A stretch of 25,208 bases of DNA, taken from NCBI GenBank assembly GCA_036939355.1, contig JALLAP010000314.1, positions 1 to 25,208 of the forward strand. The letters are read 5' to 3'. The position numbers were made by a program, and so were the translations under genes. Shown here in pieces: positions 1 to 8,570 of this stretch (its first letter is position 1; each line of letters begins with the position of its first letter). The notes beneath the pieces are model-generated. The model did not search any database, was not told the origin of the DNA, and worked only from the letters and a program-made list of their open reading frames with translations. This stretch comes from Thalassiosira profunda. Its lineage: Eukaryota > Bacillariophyta > Thalassiosirophyceae > Thalassiosirales > Thalassiosiraceae.

Positions 1-1519
1 TATACGACAACAAACGAAACTCACGCCTGGCGGGGGGCAGGACCCCTGGGGAACGTCCGGCGGCAGCGCGTCTCCGGAACAAATCAGATTTTCCTGCTTG
101 TTGCCCGGGGCAATGCAGAATCCGGTCAAAGTGAGGAAGACATCGCCATTGATGGCGGAGTTTAGCGGGGGGCCATCCCTTGGTGAGAGATAGTCCTCGT
201 CTCCGGTGGTCTGGGTGTAATTCGCGCCGATGTAGAGAATTGGCTTGGAACACGAGGTGTGGACGCGGATCAAGTAATCAGAATCCAAGCCCTTCAGCGA
301 GACCCCGATTTCGGGGTTGAGCTTGTTCCTCGCGGCCCGGCGGGTTCTGCATCCATCATCTCCCAAGGCGTCCTCAACTCTTTTGACGATTTCGAGAGTC
401 CGGGTCCTATCGGGTCTGGTTTGCAACACCTCATGCTGATCGCACACCTTCTTCTTGCCCCCCTTCCCGAAAACAACGTTGGCGCCGCCCGAGACGTCGT
501 ACAGCTTGAGCCAGGCCGCGCTGGGCGTCAGCGACATGTAAATGGGCGGGGTGGGGTTGTCCCCGATGAAGCAGTTCTCCGTGCACTTGTCCGAATTGGC
601 GGCGCACTCCTCGTCGTCGACGCAGGTGCCGCAGAGACAGAAGCCCCCTACCTCCCCCACGGGGCAGGTCGGGCCGCAGGTGCAGGATTCGTCGTCGCCT
701 TCCGGCTCACAGCAGCCGTTCGGATCGCCGCAGTCCGCGGACGCAGCTCCGGCGGCGCCAAAGACCGCGCCCAGGGACCGGGCGAAGTCGAAGTGGTGGG
801 GGGCGGAGCCGCGGATCGATCCCTGTGAGGAAGATGGAGCACATGATGTGAGCAAAGAAGGAGAGGAGCGAGATAGGCAGAGTGCACATCAAGATCTGGA
901 CACGTCCGGCTGCAACGCTCCCGGGCTCTTCGAGATACAAACATAGGACAGGCGAGGGCCAGAGGTGCAGATGGGCCTGCCGCTCCAACTGGAGGAGGCA
1001 TGCCCAAAGAGCTCGCGCCTCAACAGCGCGAGGCCCCGAATCTTCGGCGCACACCCTCGACCACGGCACCTATCCCCGACGCCCGTCGATCTCCTGCGAG
1101 AGACCGCCGGCTGCCGCGACGTGCCCATGCACCAACGCCGGCTTAGCAGGGTGCATGCACCAAGACGGGGGCGCGTGCACAAGATGTGCACACGATGCAA
1201 ACAGGCCGCTGTCCGGCGATGCATAGCTGGGCGAGAGGCGAGCGCATCCGCCCGTGAGACATGCCGTCGGGGGTCCTCGGTGCATGCGAGGCCCCGTCGG
1301 TGCATGTGAGCCCCCCTCGGCGGCCCTGGCGCGCCTTCGCTCCGACCCTCCCCTCCGGCCGACGGCCGCCAACCGGGCCGTCACCGCGCCCGTCCCCAAG
1401 CAAACGCAACGCCTCCCCGTCGAACTAACCGCGCGGGCCTCCCGGACCCCGATATGCGCGCCCGCGGCGGGGGCGAGGAGGGCCCCCGCCGCGAGCGCGG
1501 CCGCGCGAAGGAGGCGCAT
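1..1519 (-). CDS. Secreted cysteine-rich protein, partial (two exons, 3' end outside window)
   Basis: Family not recognised. Exon 1 (1519-1430) starts at an ATG and encodes a textbook signal peptide, MRLLRAAALAAGALLAPAAG, then about ten residues. It ends at a GTTAGT donor in phase 0. Exon 2 (822-1) follows a TTCCTCACAG acceptor, is also phase 0, and stays open for 274 codons to the window edge. Its early part has 12 cysteines in about 55 residues (CxxC, CC and CxCxxxC spacings), suggesting a disulfide-rich extracellular module; a Ser/Thr/Tyr-containing region with scattered Cys follows. The open frame and acceptor are directly visible. The two-exon model is inferred, because its intron of about 607 nt is far longer than others here. 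The 5' exon recurs with the same 30 residues at 8481-8570, which supports it as real coding sequence. Secretion is inferred from the signal peptide; function is unknown. Confidence 0.6.
1175..1191. repeat. 17-bp inverted repeat GTGCACA-AGA-TGTGCAC
   Basis: A perfect 7-bp inverted repeat with a 3-bp spacer lies in the large intron of the secreted gene. The identical 17-mer occurs at 3979-3995 and 8236-8252. A protein-binding site or short hairpin is possible; function unknown. Confidence 0.6.
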
Positions 1520-2717
1520 CCTTCGTCTCCTGATGTGCCCGTCGGGGGTGTTGCAAGTTGCAATTGCAAGTTTGCAAATTCTCGACGACAGGGGCGGCGG
1601 CGGTGAGGCTTTCACGTGAACCGTCGGGGCACAATGAACATGGAGGCTCGTTGGGTTGCGCGGCGACGACGATGCATGCCCGCCAACCGAGCACCATCAC
1701 TTTGTTTGACGCGGTGATACAAGACTCTGGTCGACCGTTGCAAATTTGAAACTCCCCGCGAGCGGGAAAAGGGCTAGGATGTGCGTAGGAATCGTCCAAA
1801 TTCAAACCGATTCAAACCTACGTGGTCGATTTGAATTTGGTATGAATTCCCACGTTATGAAATGATACTGTCTCTCTACTTTGCGAAAGTGTTTCAGGTA
1901 CGGTACTAGCACAAGATCTGCCTTCCAAACTGCCACGTTTCGCGAGCGGCGATGCACAAGTATTGGTCATCGCAGCGGTACTCGAATTGGACTTCGTGCC
2001 AAGAGTTGGCCACGTCAGTGCGTCACTTTTGAGGGCATTTGAATGGTGTTTTTCCCTCCAAAAGAGAAGTTGAGAAGCCGGTTTGCAAGCCCCGGCTGCC
2101 TGAACGGCATGCCCCGGCTAAACTCCCCACACAAAGACAGATCTGCAAGTCAGTTCCCCCAAGTCCGGACCCCGATGGTAAAGAATGTATTATTTGTTGT
2201 GTTTTGCAACACCTCTTGGGCAGCGGCTGCACACATACGCCAAACAAACAAAGTGTGCGCACAGAGCCAACATGTTTGTTTCTACTCTCTAATAGGACTA
2301 CTCCTAATCACTTGTAATCTTAGAACTTTGGTTATCCACTATCTGGGCTTCTTACAAAAGACAGTGCGGCCATTTGTCACGTTCTCATCATCTCTTTTTT
2401 ATCGTTCCTACGATTCTCTGCTCTCTTCCAAATATAGTAGAGTGTACTATGCTGGATCTGATGCATGTATGAGGTACAATGCGTGGACGACTGAATGAAA
2501 TATGACTACATAAGTTTACATAGAAAAATAGCAAACGGAGCAGGGCAACGTCACGGGCAAGATACAAATGTTCCAAGCAAGCGCAAAAGAAAGTTTGATG
2601 CATAAGTATCTAGTTGCAAAACGCTACAAGAAATGTGGCAAAGACAAAGATTCAGAAACAATAGGAAACAAAAAGGAGTGCACTGGTCAAGGTGGCATCT
2701 CACAATATCTCCTCAAA
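1520..2717. other. Intergenic region between secreted gene and OMA1-like gene, copy 1
   Basis: About 1.2 kb without a supported gene. It should hold the promoter of the leftward secreted gene and the 3' flank of the OMA1-like gene. Segments are conserved in 8571-9968, including a palindromic TTCACGTGAA (E-box-like) near 1610 and a TTGCAAATTTGAA segment near 1737. The open frame at 2043-2498 is not preserved in the second copy. No RNA gene was recognised. Confidence 0.6.
1796..1840. repeat. 11-bp inverted repeat upstream of the secreted gene
   Basis: CCAAATTCAAA at 1796-1806 is the exact reverse complement of TTTGAATTTGG at 1830-1840, with a 23-bp loop. The corresponding place in copy 2 (about 8868-8920) keeps a shorter 8-bp version. 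It may be a regulatory palindrome; this is weak evidence. Confidence 0.4.
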
Positions 2718-3956
2718 CTATTTCTGTTCCCCTCCTCCTTTCATCAGCTGCCACTTTCGATCCTTCATCGCGTTGACCAGATGGCGCCGCAAATGCTTGC
2801 AGCTGGTGTTGGCGTACTTGCCCGCATTCTCCTCTTCGCTCGCCTCCACCAAGGCCCGGTACCGCTCCTCCGTCGGTGGATGGTCCAATTCGATTGTCAA
2901 AAACGACACTCCGGGCGGATCAAGTTTGCTCATTTTCTGAAACACCTCGATGCCCCGCTTGGTATCAAAACATGCCATGGCGGCCAATCGTATTCCCATC
3001 TCGTCCGCTGCACTCTCGCTCTCGCGGGAGTAGGCATTGGACACCCATCGTTTCGTCGTCGATAGCAGCGCCATGGCCTGCAGAGTTGCAATCCCTCCAA
3101 ACGCGGCGAGAGTAGTGAGTATCATAATTTCCACCGTGCTGAGCACGGCCTCGGCGATTGTGCGCTTCTTCACGTGGCCGAGCAAGAGGTGCGAAGTCTC
3201 GTGACCGAGCACGAGCGCCATCTCGTCGTCGTTGCGAATCAGCTGTTCCATCATGGCCGTGGTAACAAAAATCTTGCGTGGCAAAAGCGCCGTGACAAAG
3301 GCATTTGGCGCCGGCGAGTCCAAGAGGACATAAGTCCACTCCCCTGCCATGGTAGCAGCGGCCGCGGCCACCGGATTCTCGAAGAGCTCGTCCAAGCCCG
3401 CAATTTGCTCCACATTGTGCGGATCCTTTGCCATCTCCGCCGGAAGTCCGGCGCGGATCCGCTCCAGCTCTACCTCCCGTTCCTCCTTCGCCATCTTCCG
3501 CGCCGCCCGCACGATGCTCTGCCCCACCGTCGCCACGCGGTACAATTCCGGATCTCTATGCGCGAGCGCCAGCGACTCTTTCAAATGCCCGTCCCGAATC
3601 ATGCGCGTCTTTGAGACGTCGCCGGGGTCAGCGCATCCGGCGCTTTTGCAAATGGACTCCAATATGGCCCGCTCCTTCTTGGACGGGTCGGCGAGGGCGT
3701 CCATGCATCCCAATTGGTACCCTACCGCGCCCACGCCGGCGACGAGGGCGGGGATGCGGAGGTACTTGGCGAGTGCGGAGAGTGCGCGGTGCCGTGGGGA
3801 GGCGCCCGCCCGCGCGGAAGGCGAGGAAGGAGCAGCTGCGTTGGTAACAAAGCACCGGCGGGGCGCTGCAACTGCCGGCGGGGAGATCAGCAGCCCATGG
3901 CATCGCGCCGGCGGAGGCGCATGCCGCATTGCAAAGAGGCACGATCGACGCAGCAT
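2718..3956 (-). CDS. OMA1-like mitochondrial M48 metallopeptidase, copy 1
   Basis: 412 residues, single exon. The zinc-protease signature HETSH is at residues 252-256 (within LVLGHETSHLLLGH), and the downstream glutamate ligand is E314 in ESAADEMG, the ExxxD arrangement of family M48. Upstream, a segment reading NAFVTALLPRKIFV matches the NAF...FV strand of OMA1/Ste24-type enzymes. A hydrophobic stretch after the HExxH helix could be membrane-embedded. The N-terminus is Arg/Ala-rich without acidic residues, as in mitochondrial presequences. OMA1 is an inner-membrane stress protease; that location is inferred from family and presequence. The start is the ATG at 3956; upstream in-frame codons are non-ATG and unconserved. 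It is transcribed divergently from the six-Cys gene. Its paralogue at 9969-11189 has a nearly identical mature part. Confidence 0.9.
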   Translation of the reverse strand: MLRRSCLFAMRHAPPPARCHGLLISPPAVAAPRRCFVTNAAAPSSPSARAGASPRHRALSALAKYLRIPALVAGVGAVGYQLGCMDALADPSKKERAILESICKSAGCADPGDVSKTRMIRDGHLKESLALAHRDPELYRVATVGQSIVRAARKMAKEEREVELERIRAGLPAEMAKDPHNVEQIAGLDELFENPVAAAAATMAGEWTYVLLDSPAPNAFVTALLPRKIFVTTAMMEQLIRNDDEMALVLGHETSHLLLGHVKKRTIAEAVLSTVEIMILTTLAAFGGIATLQAMALLSTTKRWVSNAYSRESESAADEMGIRLAAMACFDTKRGIEVFQKMSKLDPPGVSFLTIELDHPPTEERYRALVEASEEENAGKYANTSCKHLRRHLVNAMKDRKWQLMKGGGEQK

Positions 3957-4361
3957 CGTCTCCCTTGAGTGGCGGCGTGTGCACAAGATGTGCACAATCT
4001 TTGCAAATCAATAGCGGGAGCACTGCGCGGGAGCGAGAAGGACGCGGGCGGGCGAAGAGCAGAGGTACAATAAAGGTGTGAGAGGATTGTCGAGAGGAGT
4101 GGGAGGGGTGGGTGGGTGGGTGGCGTCCTTCAGCTGCGCACCACTCTTTATGTCCCGAAAAAGATCCCAACACGGCCAAGTCGGTGCCCACTCGTAAGTA
4201 ACACTCTACGTGTTGTACGGATACCACAGTTAATACTAAAAAGCAGCCAGTCTAGTCATCTCTTTATGTCCTGAAGGCGGAGTTCGTGACAGAGTGAAAA
4301 TGAAGCTGACCTTGTTCACACACGGCACCCACTCTGCTCCAGCTCCAACACCAACGTCAAG
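3957..4361. promoter_or_regulatory. Divergent promoter region, OMA1-like / six-Cys repeat gene, copy 1
   Basis: A 405-bp gap between two divergent starts. The 17-bp palindrome GTGCACAAGATGTGCAC lies at 3979-3995, just 23 bp upstream of the OMA1-like ATG, followed by TTTGCAAATC. The corresponding region of copy 2 keeps a degenerate version (GTGCACAAGTTGTGCAG). No TATA box was recognised. Confidence 0.45.
3979..3995. repeat. 17-bp inverted repeat GTGCACA-AGA-TGTGCAC
   Basis: Second exact occurrence of the palindrome, here in the probable 5' UTR or core promoter of the OMA1-like gene. Its position close to a start codon makes a regulatory role more plausible than for the intronic copies. Confidence 0.6.
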
Positions 4362-4998
4362 ATGAAGGTCATCACCGCGTTCGCCATCATCGCTGCCTCG
4401 GCCCTCTCCTCCGCGGCCGCGGCGCCCGAGGAAGTAAGTGTGCTTTCTTCATCTGCTTGATGAAAAAATGCATCTCTTTGCTCACGTGTTGTTCACTTTG
4501 ACACAGGTGACGCCCAACCTCCGCGCCTCCGCCTCTGCCAGCGAGCGCTTCCCCCTCGTCGAAGAGAACGAGAGTGAGGACAGCACCTGCGTCTCCGCCT
4601 ACCATCGCAACTGCTTCTACCGGAACGGCAACGAAAACGCACGCCCCTGCTGCAGAGGTTTGCAGTGCAGGTACACCGGCGAGCACCTCAACCCCAACGC
4701 GCGCGGCGGCGGCTCCACCAATCCGACCAACTTTGTCTGTGTGGCCTCCTCGGACCGCGAGCGCTCCGCCACCGACAGCGACGGAAGCCCCGACGAGGAC
4801 GACGGCGGCGACTGCGTCAGCGCGTACCATCGCAACTGCTACCTGCCGGGCGCGAACGAGGAGGGAAAGCCCTGCTGCAATGGTTCCAGCTGCAACTACC
4901 TGGGCGGGACGGCCCGGGCCCGTCAGGGCGGGTCGAATAATCCTGCCAACTTCGTCTGCGAGGCGGATGCCGCGGACGCCGTGGCGGCGGTCCGCTAA
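4362..4998 (+). CDS. Small secreted protein with two six-cysteine (knottin-like) repeats, copy 1
   Basis: 187 residues in two exons. Exon 1 (4362-4433) encodes signal peptide MKVITAFAIIAASALSSAAA. A 73-nt intron (4434-4506, GTAAGT...ACACAG) follows, then exon 2 (4507-4998). The mature protein has two repeats of about 50 residues with cysteine spacing C-x7-C-x11-CC-x4-C-x(~23)-C, each ending NFVC. The acidic Ser/Asp-rich linker between them contains SDGSPDEDDG. The C-C-CC-C-C order is the framework of cystine-knot miniproteins, so three disulfides per repeat are plausible, but fold and function are not shown. The paralogue at 11497 lacks the intron. An AATAAA at 5131-5136 could serve polyadenylation. 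Family not recognised. Confidence 0.85.
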
Positions 4999-5196
4999 CT
5001 TATCTTGTGTGGTAGGAGAGGGAATATTATCATCTTGGGGGGGAGGAGGCAGAAAACAGGGGTATCGTTGGGTTACAGTTCACAAAATGATTGACCCGTG
5101 AAGTAGCGCAGATACTTGCTAGCAGGCGAAAATAAAAGACAACGCAAAGGTTATGTACTGTCGGGCAGCCAGTTAAGACTCTTTGCCGTGCAATAC

Positions 5197-6579
5197 TCAA
5201 TCAATCTTCTCCATTCCAGGAAACAAATCAGGATTAAACTCGATGAACATCTCCCGGATCCATGTGATCTCATCATCACAAAAGTTCATCATCTGCTCAC
5301 TCACGAGCTTAAAGCCCGTAATCCATTTCACGTCAATTCCCTCCGCACGAATAAGCGCTTGTCTATCAACGTCCCACCTCAAAGCCGGATCGTTCTTGGC
5401 GGGGACATCTGCTTTCCAACCCCATTTGAACATGTCCGTTTCTGCTCGGACCAAGATGAAGTAATTCAGGCTGACGAGAAATTCCGCTTCGAGCCTCAGA
5501 TCGAGGTCTTGGTACACTTTAAATGCCAGCGTGGGGCCCCACATTCTTAAGCCTGTGATGGGGTTCTTCTCCGCATCCTCGAAATCGCGGTTGGGGTAAA
5601 GCAAGATGAGGGACATCTGCTTGTAGCATGACTCCCAACCATGCTCGTAACCCGAATGTCCCTTTTCCCTCGCATTCAGCAGGATATTGTAAACGTCCAC
5701 ATTGCCTGGCTGGACCAACTGATTGGCAGGGCTTTCGAGAGCAAGAGCACACGAATGGTGGTGCAGATACTGGTGCATTCCTGGACCGATGTAATGATGT
5801 CCTGAGCGGTTTTCCGCCTGGACAACTTTGTAATCGAAACTCTTGTGGAAAGCCGCATCAAGCGCAGCGAGATAGAGGATAAGATCCTGTTTGGCCAACA
5901 GTTCCTCGCTTGATCCTTTGGGAAGCACCCGTCCAGCACGGATGTCGCGGAGGAGTTTCTTTTGCTCTGCGTCCATTGCCGCAAGAGCGTTTTTTGTCGA
6001 GTTCGCTTCCTTTTCGAGGTAATGTGCATAACAATCTTGCTGCTGGAACTCTCGAATCGCCTGTAGTTTGCAATAGCGTCTGGTCTGCTCGAGCTTTCTT
6101 AGCATCGCCGCTCCCTCGGAGAATGAATGTTCCGTCGACACTGCCATTTTATAAGACAGAGCTGCATCGAGGAGCATGCCGTTCGCCTCTTCCGCCGCTC
6201 CCCGCCGGGCATATGCCTTGCCCCAAGTTGGTGCCGCGGTGGTAGCCCAGCGTCCGTGAGCCAGCGATTCGTCGTAAATTTTCTGCTTGAGCAGAACCAG
6301 CGCTAGATTTGCATGGATTTTGGCGGCGAGGGACGGAGATTCATCGTCGTCCATCGCGTTCTCGATGCAGCCCAGTGCTTCTTGATAAGAGGTCCGGGCG
6401 GCAACCCAATCGCGGCGAGACACTGCAGCATCGCCTTGTGTCTTTAGTGCCAGCGAGTCTAGATCCGACGAGTCTTCTTCATCGTCGGTCTCCGTCTTGA
6501 ACGCTATGTCGTCGCTGTTCGGAGCCGGCGGTGCCAACGAATCGTCGTCGTCGGTCTCTTCTTTGAATGCCACCTCCAT
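5197..6579 (-). CDS. TPR-repeat protein with uncharacterised C-terminal domain
   Basis: 460 residues, no intron. The N-terminus has two imperfect acidic repeats (AFKEETDDDDS and AFKTETDDEEDS). Residues of about 45-160 look like three tetratricopeptide repeats (patterns such as GDAAVSRRDWVAARTSYQEAL and NLALVLLKQKIYDESL), which usually mediate protein-protein contacts. The remaining 300 residues, rich in Trp, Tyr and His (GHHYIGPGMHQYLHHH, MFKWGWKADV), are not recognised. The start is the ATG at 6579, just before the acidic repeats. It converges on the six-Cys gene and diverges from the RdRP start at 7239. No similar gene occupies the equivalent slot of copy 2, which holds a MYND protein of similar length and orientation. 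Likely intracellular, as there is no signal peptide. Confidence 0.8.
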   Translation of the reverse strand: MEVAFKEETDDDDSLAPPAPNSDDIAFKTETDDEEDSSDLDSLALKTQGDAAVSRRDWVAARTSYQEALGCIENAMDDDESPSLAAKIHANLALVLLKQKIYDESLAHGRWATTAAPTWGKAYARRGAAEEANGMLLDAALSYKMAVSTEHSFSEGAAMLRKLEQTRRYCKLQAIREFQQQDCYAHYLEKEANSTKNALAAMDAEQKKLLRDIRAGRVLPKGSSEELLAKQDLILYLAALDAAFHKSFDYKVVQAENRSGHHYIGPGMHQYLHHHSCALALESPANQLVQPGNVDVYNILLNAREKGHSGYEHGWESCYKQMSLILLYPNRDFEDAEKNPITGLRMWGPTLAFKVYQDLDLRLEAEFLVSLNYFILVRAETDMFKWGWKADVPAKNDPALRWDVDRQALIRAEGIDVKWITGFKLVSEQMMNFCDDEITWIREMFIEFNPDLFPGMEKID

Positions 6580-7238
6580 TGCCAGTCAAGAGCGTTGTTG
6601 TGCAGGGAGAGCACGCCTGCGCAGTTGGAGGTGGTCAGCGCTTCTTCAGGCGGGGGTGAGGTCAGGTTGGGAAGAAGGTTAAGCAGCGAGATCTTTTCAG
6701 GCGCCAAAAGTATCTTTTTCGGCCTTTTCCGGATCGAGATTCCGCCAGTTCCCCCTCGTGAGAGCGCCACTCGTCGTGCTGTCCGCCGGACACGGCATCA
6801 GTGGCGGCAAACCAACACCACCGGGAGGTGAGCAGATCGGCGTGCGAGCGGTGAGGCGGCGGTGGGGGCGTTAGTTGCAAACCGGGTGGGCGGGCGGTGC
6901 CACGCGGGATTCCCTTGACACAAGATGTGAGCGTGATGAAATATTCAGCTACTACGTGAGAGATTGATGTTTGCGCGGCACTTGTTGCCCGAGCGGGGCC
7001 CGGACTGTTCCTCGATGCGCCGCTGCCTCGTTCTTGTCTTCATTCTTTGTGCGAGAGACAGCTGTGGAACATATATTATCAGGGTGTCTCCTCTCCTGAT
7101 GGGAGCCATCACTATCAGCGTGATTGTTTTTGCAACGCGATATGCATCTCTGACACCTCCTGGGCGCGGCCACACGCCATTTCCACTTTCTTTGCAGATA
7201 ACTGCTATTGTAATCGATTGTGCTCGAACGGGGGCACG
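6580..7238. promoter_or_regulatory. Divergent upstream region of the TPR gene and truncated RdRP gene
   Basis: 659 bp. From about 6655 rightwards it matches 13670-14237 upstream of the complete RdRP gene; shared blocks include AAGCAGCGAGATCTTTT, ACCGGGAGGTGAGCAGATCGG and AAGATGTGAGCG. The part next to the TPR gene is not shared. It probably contains the RdRP promoter and 5' UTR. Short open frames here are not conserved in the second copy. Confidence 0.5.
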
Positions 7239-7846
7239 ATGGACGGTGCTCAGCGCGGGATGAACGCCCTGTCCCTCTCCGCGCCCGTCGCCTCCGATGG
7301 TTGTGGAATTTCAGGGGAACCCGACGCGCTGTCCAAGCTAGAGGAGCGCCGCGCCGCCCGCAATCGAAACAAGCCCGTGTGGTACCATGCGCTGCGGGAC
7401 GATGTGCTGCTCCGATCCTTGGTGGGGCAAGGGGAGGGCGACCCCGCCGTGCCAGTCGATCGTGCCTCGCTGTACCCTCCCGCAGTTGCAAATGGGCCCG
7501 GGGAAGTGGTGGAGGACGAATTGCAGGTGCCTACGTTACGGGGATCGGCGGCGCGCCTTCCCTACGCCATTCGGTTCGTGCTGGAGCTCCACCTGTTGGA
7601 TAATGCAATCGTGGAGATTGAGCAGGTTCGGTGCCCTGACAGCGAAGCCAGCGAGCAGCGGGAGCGGCGCGTTGAAGAGCTGGCCGTGGGGGGCAGGAGG
7701 CTGGTGGTGGCGTTCGTTCAGCAAGTGATACCTCCACTGCTGGAAGTCGAGTGGGGAGGGTTGGACGTCGACAATTTCGCCCTGTCGGAGCTGTTCGCAG
7801 AGGCCCTCCGGCCGAAATTGCGTGGGGTCCAGCAGGCGGTCAAGGA
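6655..7846. repeat. Tandem segmental duplication, right block, copy 1
   Basis: It aligns with about 13670-14845: the RdRP promoter region and the first 608 nt of RdRP coding sequence, with no indel inside the coding part. Similarity ends at CAAGGA, five bases before the N at 7851. Confidence 0.85.
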
Positions 7847-7850
7847 CGCG
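7239..7850 (+). CDS. RdRP-fusion gene, 5' fragment (second copy cut at an N)
   Basis: 204 codons from ATG 7239, open and without frameshift. They match residues 1-203 of the large RdRP-helicase gene at 14238 with scattered substitutions (roughly nine in ten residues identical by eye). The fragment covers only the N-terminal region before any polymerase motif. The match ends at 7846 and the sequence runs into the N at 7851, after which a different gene on the opposite strand begins. The clean open frame suggests a real second gene whose remainder is missing from the assembly. A truncated pseudogene is the alternative. Confidence 0.7.
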
Positions 7851-7851
7851 N
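7851..7851. other. Single-N assembly join between duplicated units
   Basis: One undetermined base separates the cut-off RdRP fragment from the cut-off secreted gene. Unlike the three other Ns, it is not flanked by direct repeats. The right flank (7852) matches 841 exactly, in the intron of the secreted gene. Probably a scaffolding gap of unknown true length. Confidence 0.75.
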
Positions 7852-8570
7852 ACATGATGTGAGCAAAGAAGGAGAGGAGCGAGATAGGCAGAGTGCACAT
7901 CAAGATTGGACACGTCCGAGTGCAACACTCCCTGGCTCTCCAAGACGCAAACAGAGGACAGGCGAGGGCTAGAGGCGCACACAGGATGGCGCTTGCCTCT
8001 TTGAGCTGGAGCTGGAGGAGGCATGCCCAAAGAGCTCGCGCCTCAGCTGCGCGAGGCCCAGCATCGTCGGTGCGCGCCCTCGGCCACAGCGTCCCCCGAC
8101 GCCCGTCGATCTCCCGCGAGGGCGGCCTACGCCGAGCCGCGCATGGCACGACATGCACCAACACCGGCTTTGCAGGGTGCATGCATCAAGACGCGGGCGC
8201 GGCGCCTCCGGCCGTCGGCCTCGGACGAGACGCGCGTGCACAAGATGTGCACAAGATGCAAACAGGCCGCTGTCGGCCGATCGGCGAGCACATGCGCCCG
8301 TGAGACATGCCGTCGGGGGTTCTCGGTGCATGCGAGGCCCCGTCGGTGCATGTGAGCCCCCCTCGGCGGCCCTTGCGCGCCACCGCTCCGACGCTCCCCT
8401 CCTCTCGACCGACGGCCGCCGCCGGCCCGTCGCCGCGACCGTCCCCAAGCAAACGCCGCGCCTCCGTCGTTCGAACTCACCGCGCGGGCCTCCCGGACCC
8501 CGATGTGCGCGCCCGCGGCGGGGGCGAGGAGGGCCCCCGCCGCGAGCGCGGCCGCGCGAAGGAGGCGCAT
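7852..8570 (-). CDS. Secreted cysteine-rich protein, copy 2, 5' exon and partial intron only
   Basis: Exon 1 (8570-8481) encodes the same 30 residues as 1519-1430, with signal peptide MRLLRAAALAAGALLAPAAG. Its donor is a canonical GTGAGT, where copy 1 has GTTAGT. The following intron continues leftwards to the N at 7851 and stops about 20 bp before the position of exon 2 in copy 1, so the body of the protein is absent here. The intron carries the 17-bp palindrome at 8236-8252 and many TGCATG/GTGCAT words, as in copy 1. The rest is lost at the gap or truly deleted. Confidence 0.5.
8236..8252. repeat. 17-bp inverted repeat GTGCACA-AGA-TGTGCAC
   Basis: Third exact occurrence, at the position corresponding to 1175-1191 in the duplicated intron. 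It is followed by a second partial unit (ACAAGATGCAAAC). Confidence 0.6.

Larger units (their letters stand above)
841..5010. repeat. Tandem segmental duplication, left block, copy 1
   Basis: This block aligns with 7852-12068 in the same orientation. It carries the 5' part of the secreted gene, its upstream region, the OMA1-like gene, the divergent promoter and the six-Cys repeat gene. Exons are closely similar, while intergenic DNA has many indels. Similarity stops just after the six-Cys gene stop codon, where the TPR gene (copy 1) and the MYND gene (copy 2) take over. Boundaries are by eye, accurate to perhaps 20 bp. Confidence 0.85.

Noticed and set aside
2043..2498. 151-codon open frame in the intergenic region
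   Set aside because: Start codon and frame are not preserved at the corresponding place in copy 2, and no domain or composition signal supports coding.
3957..3995. Extension of the first OMA1-like gene to 3995
   Set aside because: It starts at GTG and runs through the 17-bp palindrome, which is noncoding elsewhere.
7047..7238. Upstream extension of the RdRP fragment
   Set aside because: The equivalent region before 14238 has indels and an in-frame stop, so the conserved ATG (7239/14238) is the better start.
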